Below, in pieces: positions 8,790-21,162 of a stretch of 64,000 bases of DNA; the stretch's first letter is position 1; each line of letters opens with the position of its first letter. The notes beneath the pieces were generated by a model that did no database searches, had not been told where the DNA came from, and saw nothing but the letters and a program-made list of their open reading frames with translations. The translations under genes were made by a program, and so were the position numbers. Origin of the DNA: Podospora bellae-mahoneyi (Eukaryota; Ascomycota; Sordariomycetes; Sordariales; Podosporaceae); contig NC_085886.1 of the NCBI RefSeq assembly GCF_035222275.1, positions 1,860,001 to 1,924,000 of the forward strand. The letters are read 5' to 3'.

Positions 8790-10901
8790 CTAATCAACAT
8801 ACCTCTTTGGACTCTTTGGATACATGAGATGCAACCGATCCCGAAAATGCGCATGCTTGATCCCGTTGGGCCTCGCCTGGGCAAAGTGCTCGATCGCATC
8901 CTCAACCTTCCACCCCAACCTCTCCACCAAATAACACACAATCAAAAACCCCGTCCGGTTAAACCCATAATGACAATGCACCCCAATTTCAAACTTGGTT
9001 TGCTTCGCTCTGATCTCGTCCACCTTATCGATAAACCGATCAATATCCGCCCTCGACGGCGGAATCTTCGACACCGTTGCCACCTTGTGATAGCTGACCT
9101 GCCAAACCCTCAAATTGTTCGGTTCGTACACAGGCGTGTCGTGCGAGATGTCAATCACATCCCTAATGGTTTTCCCCCCGTACTTTGCCCCAAACTTCTG
9201 AGGAGAGTGCTCACCATCCGTCTCCCTCAATGTCTTCATCGCCCTAAACACTCCCGCAATCGGGTCCGACACGGGCACCACACCCCGCCACTTCTCATAA
9301 TTCTTCACATCCCACTTCCCACCCTCGTTCAAATACTGCAGCTGCCAACTCAGGTCCAACCTCTTAGTGATTTGGTCGGTCAAAAACTCCGATATCAACC
9401 CAGCCACCATCTCTTCGGAAAAAAGCAGCCCATGACCCCCAACCTTAATATCAAAATTCTTAATATACTTCGGTGGGTGCGACGGCAGAGGCGGAATCCA
9501 ACTGTCCAAACTCGGCGTCTCCGAAGCACAAGACTCCTCAGGAGTTGAGCTCGACAAGCTAGCCACCTCAGAGTCCCTAACCATAGAAGTCGGAGGAGCA
9601 GGAGCAGCACCGCCACCCCCCAAGCTAGTATCAGAACCCGGTGATCCCCGAGACCGCGCGCCCGCGCTCCCCAAGCTCAGAGTCGAAATAGGTGAATTCC
9701 TCCAATTCAAAATCCGGCCCGCCCTCCACGGTGGCGTTGTGTGCGAGTGCTTAACCAAATCATAAACCTTCTCCGCCACCCACATCGGCGTAATCTCATC
9801 CAACCACCCACTGATTATCAAGACCGGAACCTGAAGGCCCGTCCAGACACTATTCTCCGGGAACCCCCCCTTCGGATTCCCCTTTTCATCAAACTCGGGC
9901 AACATCCCCCAAGCCATACGTCTAAACACGGGCGTTCTGCTCTGGTAGTTAAACATGAGCTGCAGCTTCTTCGCCTTGGCATCCGCCATGGGGCCAACAA
10001 TCCGACTGACACTCGCACTGTTGATCCCCCCCCTCCTATCCCAAGCCCTCCAGAGGTCGAAAATGAAGCCCGGGATCCAAAGCAGTCGCCGATAATTTTT
10101 CACCTGCTCCTCCGTCGGCATCAGAGCCGGGCACATAGCCACAAGTCCTAGAACACTGTCACAAAGATCCGACTGTATCTCGTGCCGAGGGTTGATAAGA
10201 AGTGTCGCCAGTCCACATCCCATACTGTGCGCTATCAACACCACCCGCTGCTTCTCTTCACGATAGTCATTGATGATCATCTCCAAGAGTTCCACAAGCG
10301 CATCGGTGGTGTAAGCGACCCAGCTGGTGTTGGTGTACTCTGAACGTCCGCATCCTGGCAGATCCACGGCAAGACAAGACGCAAGGTGGGTGAGGCTGGT
10401 CAGGATCCGGTGGAACTGGGCTATTGACCCCCCGAGGCCGTGGATGAAGACGAGGAGGGGGAGTGGTGGGTCTTTGGGGAGGTTGTCTGTTTGTGGGTGT
10501 TTTCGGTAAAAGATACGGAGTTTGTTGTAGAAGGCTTTGGAGGTGGTGTAGGACTTGAATTCAGAGTATTTTTCGAGGAGGGGAGGATCTGTTGATTTGG
10601 CGTCGAGCTTCTCTTCTGTGAAAACCATGGCCACCATCCAGAGCGCCAGGCCGCTTGTGGCTGTGAGGGCAAATGCTTTGAAGAATTTGGATTTGAGGGA
10701 TAGTCCTTTGACGGATGTTAGTGCGGATTCCGTGATGATTTTGGGTGGGGGTTCGGTGGTTAGTGAGTGTTCATGCCAACATTTGGCAGATTCAGTGATG
10801 ATTTTGGGTAATAGCATGTTGAATTTGGGTGGGGGTTGGGGGGTCAGTGAGTGACCATGCCGACATGCGGCGGCTTTCGTGATGACTTGGGGTAGCAGCA
10901 T
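8790..10901 (-). CDS. Alpha/beta hydrolase fused to dual-specificity phosphatase
   Basis: One exon, 703 aa if translation starts at 10901; a second in-frame ATG at 10817 opens a nearly identical repeat unit. Residues 74-95 are a hydrophobic, probable membrane-anchoring segment. An alpha/beta hydrolase domain follows: oxyanion HGLGG (154-158), nucleophile Ser226 in AHSMG, Asp368 in GWLDE and His490 in GGHGLL. A low-complexity Ser/Pro/Gly loop (about 400-475) separates Asp from His. The C-terminal domain (about 570-700) carries the cysteine phosphatase signature HCHYGFNRTG with Cys643 and Arg649, closest to dual-specificity or mRNA-capping-type phosphatases. Both sites look intact. Substrates are unknown. 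I believe the domain pairing occurs in other filamentous ascomycetes, but cannot confirm its range. Confidence 0.85.
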   Translation of the reverse strand: MLLPQVITKAAACRHGHSLTPQPPPKFNMLLPKIITESAKCWHEHSLTTEPPPKIITESALTSVKGLSLKSKFFKAFALTATSGLALWMVAMVFTEEKLDAKSTDPPLLEKYSEFKSYTTSKAFYNKLRIFYRKHPQTDNLPKDPPLPLLVFIHGLGGSIAQFHRILTSLTHLASCLAVDLPGCGRSEYTNTSWVAYTTDALVELLEMIINDYREEKQRVVLIAHSMGCGLATLLINPRHEIQSDLCDSVLGLVAMCPALMPTEEQVKNYRRLLWIPGFIFDLWRAWDRRGGINSASVSRIVGPMADAKAKKLQLMFNYQSRTPVFRRMAWGMLPEFDEKGNPKGGFPENSVWTGLQVPVLIISGWLDEITPMWVAEKVYDLVKHSHTTPPWRAGRILNWRNSPISTLSLGSAGARSRGSPGSDTSLGGGGAAPAPPTSMVRDSEVASLSSSTPEESCASETPSLDSWIPPLPSHPPKYIKNFDIKVGGHGLLFSEEMVAGLISEFLTDQITKRLDLSWQLQYLNEGGKWDVKNYEKWRGVVPVSDPIAGVFRAMKTLRETDGEHSPQKFGAKYGGKTIRDVIDISHDTPVYEPNNLRVWQVSYHKVATVSKIPPSRADIDRFIDKVDEIRAKQTKFEIGVHCHYGFNRTGFLIVCYLVERLGWKVEDAIEHFAQARPNGIKHAHFRDRLHLMYPKSPKRYVD
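10735..10901 (-). repeat. Tandem duplication of an approximately 84-bp unit at the 5' end of the hydrolase-phosphatase gene
   Basis: Two head-to-tail units (10901-10818 and 10817 to about 10740) plus a partial third encode residues 1-28, 29-54 and the start of a third copy. Shared features are MLLP, an IITESA or VITKAA stretch, HSLT and PPPK. Each full unit begins with an in-frame ATG. Confidence 0.75.
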
Positions 10902-11799
10902 GGTGAAGTTGGGGTGGTGGTGGGTGTATCATAAAGAGAAGATAGGTGTGTTTGAGGAAATACTGTCATTGGACATACAAGATGAGAAAATGAAGAAAAG
11001 ACCGGCCTTCCAGAAGAGTGAGAGAATCGGAAATCTCAGGGCTGATGGTAGTTTCCAATTGAAGTGATTGTATCAGGCGGCGAGAGTAGTTGGCTTGAGT
11101 GTGGTAAGAGTCATCCGAACTGGATGAAACAAGGAGATGGCGATTTGGCTTGGTTTTTCGCTGCGGTTCTTATAAGAGAGCAGGAAAGAATGAAGAAAGG
11201 GCAGGAGAAAAAGACCAAAGACGATATTCTTTGGAAGGCGGCGCAGGAAAGAGCAGTGGTGTTTAGTGACAAACGATCAGGTCGAGATGGAAATTGGAAA
11301 GAGCCGGTGCCGACTGCCCGGTCAGTCAGAGCTTCACCTTCACCGAAGACCTGCCGCCATGGAATTAGCCGAGCCACGCAGACGGGATACACTGAGATAT
11401 GTTTCCCGGGCAAACAGGTCTTTTTGTACCATGGTACTAATTACAACCTGTCAATTGGATATTCTGTGAGACTACCATCGCATTCACTGTCTTGCTATGT
11501 GTGTCTATGTGTCTTGGATATCTCATGAGGGTTATCCGATAGTTTTGATCATTAAACCCGCTTAGCTGCATATCTGCGCATAACGGCGGGCCGAACTGCA
11601 GACCCACCCGGTCCCGCAGCGTCATCACAAGGAAGGATCAGGGAACAGCTTCCGAGTCACAGCGACGCCGGACCGGACCCGCCCTGGATGCCCTACCCCT
11701 TTCCGGCCACCCGAAATAACGCGCCTAGCTCCGGCAACCTCCAACCTAACCAGAACATCACCAACACAGACACTACCTAACCTCATAACTGCCACCGTC
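10902..11799. other. Divergent intergenic region
   Basis: About 900 bp between the divergent hydrolase-phosphatase and FMP32-like genes. Several short frames overlap one another on both strands, the usual sign of non-coding GC-balanced sequence. I see no RNA gene or clear repeat. Confidence 0.5.
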
Positions 11800-13259
11800 A
11801 TGGCCACCCACCGCCTGACCTTCCTCTACCCCCACCTATTCAAATCAACAGCCCGCTGGGGTGAGCCCGTAATCGCTGCCCGAGGAGCTCGTCGCAAGTC
11901 GCAACACCCACCTGCCTTCCTCTGCCAACACCAACACCATGGCTTCACATCGCCCTCGGCCGGGAGACAAGCCGCCTTTGCCAAACGAGCCGGCAAGGGC
12001 GTAGAGCCACTGCCACACCACGAGACCTCTGACCTGCCCCCTAAACCCGCGCAAGACAGCAAACAAGATGGAGCTGGGAAGCATAGTCAAGATTCGAAGC
12101 CAGGGGACGAAGGGAAACAGCAAGAAACAAAACAAGACGCCCCCGAAAGTCAACAAGAGACTCACCACAAAACAATCAAACCCACCACCCCCGCCGAAAC
12201 CCAAACCAGCGGTCCAATCCACGACCCTCCTCCTCCGCCACCACCACCACCACCCCAACCCGCCCACGACCCCTCCACAATCGAACTCCCTCCCCCATCC
12301 GACATCGATCCGATCACCCAAACGAAAAAGGGGTCACCAATGGATGAAATCCTCCACATGGGCCCTCCCCCCTCTTCCTCCCCTGACGCGCCATCATCAC
12401 CTATAACCCCCTCCTCCCCTCAGAACCACCCCCCTCAACCCAAGAAACCACCACCACCACCACCACCACCACCACCATCTCTTCCCAAGAGAACGCAACC
12501 ACCCAACAAAAACCCAAACAAACCTACATCCACCACTTCGACTCCTACTCCCTAGTCAAACACCTCTCCTCCCCCGACCAAACCCCCAAATACACCCTCC
12601 CCCAATCCATCGCCCTCATGAAAGCCATCCGCGCCCTCCTCGCCCACAACCTCGACAACGCCCAATCCGGCTTAGTGTCTCGCTCTGACGTCGACAACGA
12701 AACCTACCTCTTCCGCGCCGCCTGCTCCGAGCTCTCGACCGAAGTCCGCAAAAACCGCCGGGTAGCCGACGAGCAGCTCCGGCAGCAGAGAACACACCTC
12801 CAGCACGAAGTCGATATCCTCACCCAGCGGCTCAATCAAGACCTGTTGACACTTACAGACAGCGTAAGGGGCATGTTCAACGACCGTAAGATGGCTGTTA
12901 GGGAGGAGCAAAAGGCTGTTGAATCTAGGGTTTGTCTCCCCTTTCTACACAATGAGATGGTGTGTTGACATTGAAAATAGATTCAACAAATTAATTACAA
13001 AATATCAGTCATGTTGAACTCGGATTCGAAATCCGAGATTGAAGAGGTGAGGTGGGTCTTGATTAGGAGGTCCGTCCTCGGGATTTTGTTCATGGCCGTC
13101 TTGACGCTCGGCACGTTGAGGTACGCCACATTTGTGAATAGCAAACGGAAAAAGGAGATGGAACAGAGGCAAAAAGAGCAAGAGGAGATGAGGAGGAGTA
13201 ACGGGATGAAGGATCACAGTCCTGCGCCCGAGGCGGCGCAGATTTTGGCTGCTAGCTAG
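11800..13259 (+). CDS. FMP32: FMP32/CCDC90-like mitochondrial inner membrane protein (apparent frameshift)
   Basis: The conserved C-terminal half reads in one frame: HHFDSYSLVKHLSS, then a long coiled coil (through LSTEVRKNRRVADEQLRQQR), with a spliced 51-bp intron at 12930-12980 (acceptor ATAG), then a final exon 12981-13259 with one membrane segment (about VLGILFMAVLTLGTLRYATF) and a basic tail. This is the DUF1640/CCDC90 family, mitochondrial proteins linked in yeast to complex IV assembly and in animals to the calcium uniporter regulator. The N-terminal half (11800 to about 12460) has a basic, transit-like start and Pro-rich linker but is in a different frame. No GT exists between about 12340 and 12550, so a normal intron cannot join them; a one-base indel in C/CCA-rich sequence is likely. 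Confidence 0.75.
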
Positions 13260-13435
13260 TGACGGGCGAGCAGAGAAGGGGAACTGTAATAATATCATGA
13301 GACAATACCGAGTAGTGAGTGATCACCAAACAGAGATGAAAACTGTAAACAGTCACCAAAATGATGGGAACTGAAAGTAATATTCTAACCTGCTTCATGT
13401 TCACTGTCACATCTATATATATACACTCCCCTTCC

Positions 13436-16400
13436 TCAACCCCCAAAATTCATCTTCAGCGCAATCGTCGGCCTTTCCTCCTCCTCCCCTTGCCCCCCCT
13501 TATCCCGCCCCTGCCCCAACGCCCTCCCACTCCTGATAACCCCCTCCATAAACCCCCTCTGCTCCTCCCTCATCCCCCCAACCACAGCCCTAAACGCGCT
13601 CTGGTCCGCGCTCGCCAGCTCCAGCAACCTCGCCGACGTCTCCTTCGCAATCACCCCATCATCCTGCACATCATCCTCGCTCGCCGCCCTAGACAGCAAC
13701 ATGGGAATGACCAACGCCATGGCAATCGGGCTGTGATCCTTCGACAAAGTCCCTACATACTGACACAACGCCTGCGCGACCAGCATCCGGGCGTTTTCCG
13801 GGTCTTCCCTGTTGGTGTCCGTCACAAAGGCGATCAAACGGGGGAACAAGAACCGTGTGATTGTCAGGTCAGCGACAGTCTTCTTGCTGCCCGCGTGGAG
13901 AAGCAAAGAGCGGAGGCAGTTGGCTGCCATTTTCGCCGTCTGTTTGTTATAACGCTGTTAGTTGTGGGCGGCGGGAAGGGGAAAAAAAAGGGGGGGCAGG
14001 GCATACCATCCGATCAGTCAAACAATCCACCACCTCCTCCAAAAACCTCGCCACAAGCGGCTCACTCCCCGGCAAATGGTTCTCCCCCGCCGTAAACAAG
14101 ATCGTCATAGCCAGCAAGCAATTCTTGACACACGCCAAACTGGCCGGTGTTTCCCTCTGCTGACCCTTGAGGTAAATCGACAGGAACCTTCTCAGGCATC
14201 CCAAAAGTTGGATATCCGTCGCCGAGTGCTCCTCGTCATCGTTTACCCTTCTAGATTTCGACATGCTACTGATGAACCGCTTCAGAGTGGGGAGTGACTG
14301 CGGTACAATCACCTCCTGGCAGGCAGGGTTGGCGAGGGTGGTAGCAAAGATATGGATAATGCAGGCATGGAGGTCTGTCTTGATGACGGCGGGGAACACC
14401 TCGGCGGCATCAACCAGTGCGTTCAACGCTGTCTTGATTAGCAACACCGCCTCTTCCGTCATTGGGTGACGCATTGGTTGAGGGGTCTCGCTCAGACCAG
14501 GCAGCAGACCGGACAACACCAAGACAATGATCCGAGTGAGCTCAAACAGCTGCTCAATGTCCTCGGATAGCTCCCCGCTGTCGGTCTCGTCCTTCTTCCT
14601 CGCTGCAGGGTGGGCAACGCAGAGAGCCCTCGCAATTTCGACGATAACTCCCTGAACGTCAAGTTCCTCGGTGAGAACAAGTCTATCCAAGAGATCCATT
14701 GTCTCGGAGAAGATAGCATCTCTATAAATCGCATGACCAGAAACGCTCGGGTGCAGAATCTTCTTCAGCGCCTTGAGAATAGCCAAAGTCTGTTCCTGCG
14801 TCGCCAGCGATTCACTCTGCCCCGGCTTGGTCGCCAATGCCTCAAAAGCAACACCAAAAAGCACAAAGAAAAAGGCCAGGGGCTCATCCCGATAGTTGAT
14901 ATCAGCACCCTTGGACCCTCCCCCATTCGTGCTATTCGGACCAGTCACCTCCTTGCCGTCCAACGCATCAAAGACAAACTCGCTGTCCTGCTCAATAAGA
15001 CTGGCGATGGCATCCACCAGCTTGAGCCAAGAATCTTGATAAAACTTGAGCTGCGTCTCACGGTTCAGGGCAGCATAGACTGTATCCAAGCTACCAGAAA
15101 GTGAGGGGGGCCCGAGAGTCATGGAGATATCCGGCTCGAAGCGCAGCCTGGCAAACTCGCGCAGAGACTCCAGCCAAAGAGGTGTCAACGTGCCAATATG
15201 TGGCTTGAGCACGTCCAGTAGATACTTCTGCTCAGAGCTAGCAACCTGAAGCTCAGCCCAGGCACCAAACACGGACATCTTGACCATGACCCTGGCGTTT
15301 GAACTGAGGCCCTTGAGATCGCCGATACCAGCATTCTCATCTTCTGTGGCAAAGTTCTCCAGCGAGGTGACCAAGGTCTTGAGGATTCTCCCCATCCTGT
15401 CCACGTCTGTGACGATGCCGGTCGAAATGAAGCCGGCACAAACATCAACTGCCTCGGCTGCCAGTTCAGGAGATGAATCTGCTGCAAAGGCAGGTGTCAG
15501 GGCAGAGCTGATCTGGGCCTGGTACTGCTCTAGCAGCATGGCTTCCTCAAAGTCAGGATCCGGTGTCTTTCCAAACATCTTGAGCACAGCACCGATGATC
15601 TTGAGACCCCAAATCCGTTGCTCGACGACGCCAGACGTAGACGCCGAGAAGGCCATACGGACCACATCGGCAACCTTGCTCTGCAGTGCCGTATAAGCCT
15701 CAGACTCGCCATGAGAAGCAACCTCCTTGGTGACGATGGTAAAGATGTCATGCAAACACTCCATCGCAAAGGTAGTAACCTGCCACCTCAACGGCTCAAC
15801 ATCTGACCCGCTCGGCGCAGAAGCATCATCTTTCGCCGCCCCAGCAGCAAACCCAGCAACCTCCTCATCCTGCAACTCAAGCCCCCCGTTGCTCTTCTTC
15901 GTCACCGCCGTCGCCCTAACCGCCTCCTTCGGCCTCGTCATTTTCAACACATGTTGAAACCTCGCCAACCAAGCCGTCGTATTCGGCACACAAGTCTGCC
16001 TCATCCAATTCCTAATCGTATTCCTCATCCCCTCATGCCCCGGATCTTCATCCAGCACCGACCACAACTGATCCTCAAACCCCCTTTCCGCCGCCTCAAT
16101 AACATCATACGGATTCCTCTTCATCAGATTATGCAACCCATCCACCGCCACATCCCTCAACCCCTTCTCATCCCCGCCGCCCCCCCTAACCAAATACCTC
16201 TGCAACGTCCTCACATACTCTTTAAAATCCACATACCCCGGCGCATACAGCGTCAAATGCTCCAAACAAACCAAACTCCCCCTCTGCGTCTCCAAATCGC
16301 CCTCCTCCTTCCCAAAAAACCCCACCAGCGTCAAGATCAACTCCCTCGACTTTGTCGAGTCCTGCAAGTCCGGCCCAAGCACATTAATCAAACTATCCAC

Positions 16401-19400
16401 CCCCCTCGCAATCGCCGCCGTAGTCCCGTACTCAACCTCCAAATTCATACTCGCCGGCAGCGCCGTCTCCGCATTGTGCGTCTCGGCAAAATACAAACTC
16501 CCCAACACCCCCAACGTCGCACTGACATAACTCCCAAACCCCAACCCGCTCGCCTCGCTCACCCTCCCCATCGCCTCCAACGCCCAGTAGTGCACCGTCG
16601 GGTGCGGATCATTGCACAGACTCATCAGAATATTCAATATAGTCTTCAAATGATACCCCGCCGCCATGCTCCCAATCTTGGCCTGTATGCACCCCAACGC
16701 CATCGCACACCCCGCCCTCGCGCTCGGCTCCCTGTTTACAACAATCGTGTCAACCAAAAACTTGATCTCCTGATTGGTAAACGCGTTTCCACACGTCGAA
16801 CACAGCCGCGCCACCGCCTCATAGGCAATAGCCCTGACGTACTGATCCCGATCAATGACAAAATCCCTCAGCAGCTCCTGCATCAGCTTCTCCACCGCGG
16901 GGTTGGTGACGTTCCCACCAGGGGACTTCGTCTCCCTCACCGCAACCCGTAACACCTCCAGCAAGCTCATAGCCACATTCACCGTGATCGCCGCCTTCCT
17001 CCCCGGATCCCGCTGTAAACTCCCTGCCGCAACAAAAGTAGTCACCTGCTCTAGCACACTCTCCTGCACCTTTGGCGGTGTCAAAGGAAAGACAAACGCA
17101 AAGAGCTGAATAGCCATGTTCACCACCTCTGTGGCAGCAGGATCGGGCAGAGAAGGGCCCTCTCGGCTGCCGATATACAGAAGCGAGGCATCATGCTCAA
17201 GCGTCCCGCAAATAGGCGAGAGCAGCAGCTTTTGAATTTCCTCCTCTGGACTTTGTTGTCCAGAAGAAGTCCTTTCTTCGGGGTTTTCGTGCTGGCCTGG
17301 AAGGGGCCGGATGTCAAACCCTCGGACGGCTCCCGTGATGCCGAACCCAGAGTTGTCGCCAATATCCCAGATGCTCTCAAAGTTGCCGGCAGAGTTGGCG
17401 ATGGAGGCGCTGAGGGAGGAAGGGGTGTAGTTGTCCGGGTCTGCAAACAGCGAAATGGCCAAGGTGAGGAGGTTGGATTGAAGTAGAGCCTCGGTGCCGC
17501 CTGCTGGGCTGATGTTGACTAGTTTGGTGTAGCACTGCAGAACTCTCCTCTGCACCATAATCTCCAAATCTTGAAGCTGAAGGGAAGGGAAGAGTCGTTC
17601 GCTGATGTCCTCGGCTGTCTTCTTCGATGGGAGTGTTCTCAAAAAAGCAGTAGTGCTCTGAAGCATAGTGGCAATCCGCTTCGAGACATCAACAGTCAAA
17701 AGACGGCTGTTGGACTCGAGGAAAGCGAGAATAGATCCGAGGGCGCATTCTCGGACGTGGGTGAGAAACGAAGCGTTGAGGTAGTTCCTATGAATCGAGC
17801 TGTCTTTGGAGAGAACCTTGGGCAAAGCATTCTTCCATAGTAGAAGCAACTGGGAGAGATGAATCTTGACAAAGTTGGGTCCGAGAGACATCAGACCTCC
17901 GATGAGGGTCCAGGCGACCTGAATTTGAGTGCTGGCTACCCTCAACTCAGAAGTGCCACTCGACTTGAGGAGGTTTGTGGCCATGGTAAGCACCCGACTG
18001 TTGACATCGACCGACCCGTACAGGGGGCGCTGTGGGCTGGCGCTGAGACCAGCCGAGAGGCCATGGGCAAAACCGATGCAGCGACGAGGTGAGTTTCTTC
18101 CAGTGCCGAGCAGTCCCAACTCCCTACCGAGACTGTTCATGCACACCGAGAGACAGTGTAATAGTTGCTGCGGGCATGCCAGACCGAACGTCTTTAAGCA
18201 TGCCGAGGCATGAACCTGCACGGTATAGCTTGGGTGTTGCAAGACTTGGAGCAAACCATCACGGCAGGACTCGGCAAAAGCATTCGAAGCCGAACCCAAG
18301 GTGTTGATCAGGGATGACAGGGCGCTCAGCGAAACAATCAGCGTCTGCTTTGTCGGCTCTGGTCTTTCCTTGACCACTTCCGGGTAGTTCTTGAGGATGT
18401 TGTTGATGATGGACTTGGCAGCACTGATTTGCCCAGACTCGCCCAGAATCCTCTTTCCGACTATATTTTGAAGAATAACCTCAATCATGCGCCGTGAAAT
18501 AAGCAATCGATATCGATAGTTGAAGATATTACTGTGGCCCAACACGTCGGTGGTCAAGTTCTCCAACATTTTGATATAGTTGGTTTCCACAGTCTTCTCG
18601 CCCAGTTTCTGAAGCATGTTGCCATAACATATCGCAATCGCCGCCCTGGCTTTGTTGCTCGTTGACATGCGAACATATTCGGTAGTCAACACCTTGAACA
18701 TGTCAATCAGTGACAGCGCCAGCACCTGGGACTTTTTGCCTGTTGGCGCCGGACTCGAGGGTCTGGAAGGAATGATATCATCCTCGTCTTGCAAAGCTCC
18801 AGGCTGCATAGACTGCCTCTTGACAGCCTTTGATTTGGATCTTTTCAACAGCACGAGGGGCGCCTCCCCAACGGCGGCGGGCGAGTAGCCACAGACAAGG
18901 GCCTCAGCGAAGCAATCGGCGGCGGCAGATCGCACATGAGACGACGGCGAGTCCCAGACCTTGAAAACACAGGACCGGAGCTTGTCGAAATCGGTCGAGT
19001 TCTGAAAGTAGGGCGTGTGCTGCACCAACGAGCGCATGCATCGGCAGGCCGAGATGATCACCAGCGACCCTTTGTCACTCGTCGCATAACCCCTGCACTG
19101 CTTCCAGATATCCCTAGCAATGCTCTCGTCCAGACTCCCTCCCAGCATCTTGGCCACCTTGCCAAGCGCCGTAAATATCGCCGCACGCAGTCCAGCATTG
19201 CTCGAAGAAGCCTTCAACAGCTTCAGCAAAGCCGAGCACACCAACTGATGCAACCCAATCGCGCTGTCTCCGGCCGCACCATAGATATCCCCCAGACACA
19301 CCACCGCAGCGTGTCTTGTCCTGTTCTCGCTTTCAATCTTGGACTTGCCTCCCGAGATAATCCCCACCAGCTCGTTGACCGTCTCAAACAGCAGCTTCCT

Positions 19401-19733
19401 ATCCCCCAAGCCAAATATGTGCGCCAGACATTTGCCCAACGTGTTACGTATGACGCGGCTCGGTGACGGGGCGGCGAGGTTTATGATTTTGAAAATCTCC
19501 TTCTTCAGGTAGACCTGCTGAGCGGTACAGTCGTCTGGTGGCAGCGCAAGGACATGTTTGCTGAGGGCAGCGACAAAGTTCAGAACCAAAAGTTCCTGCT
19601 GCTCAGACGATAAGCCCTGGAGCTTGGAAGCGTCGAATTCAGGGTTGGAGCTCGCGGCAGCTGCTGAGGAAGCGCGGGGGGTGCTGCCATTCGCGTGGGT
19701 TGGCTCGTCCGTGACGGCCGCTGTCGAGGCCAT
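13436..19733 (-). CDS. LAA1: LAA1/HEATR5-type giant HEAT-repeat protein
   Basis: Two exons, 19733-14007 and 13939-13436, joined across a 67-bp intron (GTATGC donor, CTAAC branch, CAG acceptor) to give 2076 aa. Helical HEAT-type repeats fill the protein. The N-terminal block with KEIFKIINLAAPSPSRVIRN and the downstream GKCLAHIFGLGDRKLLFETV is typical of the Laa1/HEATR5 family. Yeast Laa1 is a large accessory factor of the AP-1 clathrin adaptor at the trans-Golgi and endosomes; that role is inferred here. There is no signal peptide or membrane segment. The gene is convergent with FMP32, with 176 bp between stops, and divergent from the YebC-type gene. Confidence 0.9.
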
Positions 19734-20207
19734 CTGATATTATTGTATTGTCTGTTTGTGCCGTGTGTGTTTCTCTGAGGAGAGAGATGTGTTCTCAACA
19801 TCTGGAAAGGAGAGAGCTGGAGAGGTCTCAGGTTGTCAGGGGCGCACCCACACCCGCACCAGTGATGACCACACACAACACCTTGGTAGTGGATCTCTCT
19901 GGCGGTGGGGGAGAGAGAGGGCGAAGCCAATTGAAACCCAAGAAATCGATGAGGGGCCAAGCAAGAGCAGCTGCCCCACCACTCCCGTCCCGGCAGGCAG
20001 CGCGCTAATATTTTGAGAACGGCCTCCCCAGGTTGGAGCTTTTGACCGCGGAAGCACCTTGAAGACCGGCCAGGCCAGATACAAAACCTGAGAGGGATTG
20101 GGGGCTGAGAGCTGGCAATCTTTCGAGTAATTTGTTTGTAGATGCTCTCTTTTTTTTACTTCTTTCTTTTCTACCATTACAGTCTCCCCACCCCCTCATT
20201 AACCACA
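19734..20207. promoter_or_regulatory. Shared divergent promoter region of LAA1 and YebC-type gene
   Basis: A 474-bp space between two divergent start codons must hold both promoters and leaders. A pyrimidine-rich tract (near 20145-20195) directly precedes the YebC-type ATG, a common feature of fungal leaders. No specific binding site is claimed. Confidence 0.5.
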
Positions 20208-21162
20208 ATGGCCTCCCTCTTCCGAGCTCTCACGCCCTTAACCCGGTCCTCTCCCACGATATGCGCCTCCTGTCGAACCACCCGCCCCTTCACCACCACC
20301 ACCCTCCTCACCAGCGGCCACAACAAGTGGTCCAAAATCCGCCATGACAAAGCCATCAACGACCGCAAAAGAATGCAAACCATCCTCTTCTACACCCAGC
20401 AGATAACTGTCTCTTGCAAATGTGCGTCGTCCCACTGCCCACCACTACCCACCTGAACCATACCTCGCCCTTACACTCCAAAAAGTATACGGCCCCGACC
20501 CAACCTACAACCCCAACCTCGCAAACATCATCACCGCCTCCAAAAAAGCCGGCGTCCCCAAAGAAAAAATCGAAGCCGCCCTCGCCCGCGGCCAAGGAAA
20601 ATCCACCTCGGGCGCCACCCTCGAGTCCCTCACCTTCGAAGCCGTAGTCCCCCCCTCCATCGCCCTCATCATCGAAGCCGAAACTGAGTCCAAACTCCGC
20701 TGCCTTCAAGACCTCAACCTCCGCGTCAAAAAGATCTCTGGTGCCCCGTCCTCTTCCAAATTCTTCTTTAGTCGTCTCGGTAGGGTGGTCTTCGAAAAAG
20801 ACTCGGAAAACAATGTCGATATCGACCAGATCATGGACGAGGCGATAGAAGCCGGTGCCGAAGATCTCGAAAATGACGCCGAGGGTAATATTGTTGTTTG
20901 GACACAGCCATCGGACACGGCCCACGTAGCCAAGACGTTAGGGGCGAGGTTTGACCTCAAGGCGTTGAGCGCCGGGATTGTCTGGACGCCAAACGAGGAC
21001 ACCAAGGCGAGGTTGGACAGCGGTATCCAGCATGAAAAGTTCGCCGAGATGCTCGAGCAGATGAGGGAGGACGGGGATGTGCAGGCGATTTACAGCAATG
21101 TGACGAGGGGGGAGATGAGCGATGAGGAGTGGGGAAAGATTGAGGAGTGTTTGAGCCGATAG
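20208..21162 (+). CDS. Mitochondrial YebC/TACO1-family translational activator
   Basis: Exons 20208-20421 and 20486-21162 (296 aa), with a 64-bp intron. The ATG at 20208 is preferred over an upstream in-frame one at 20142 because it gives a compact mitochondrial presequence rich in Arg, Ser and Thr. The mature region begins with the family signature GHNKWSKIRHDKAINDRKR and continues with YGPDPTYNPNLANIITASKK, KIEAALARGQG and the domain 2/3 strands. Human TACO1 and yeast Dpc29 in this family support translation of mitochondrially encoded mRNAs. This copy lacks nothing obvious compared with the family. Confidence 0.92.

Noticed and set aside
15951-16952. 333-codon plus-strand frame rich in Pro, Arg and His
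   Set aside because: Exactly antisense to the LAA1 coding sequence; a shadow of its codon usage.
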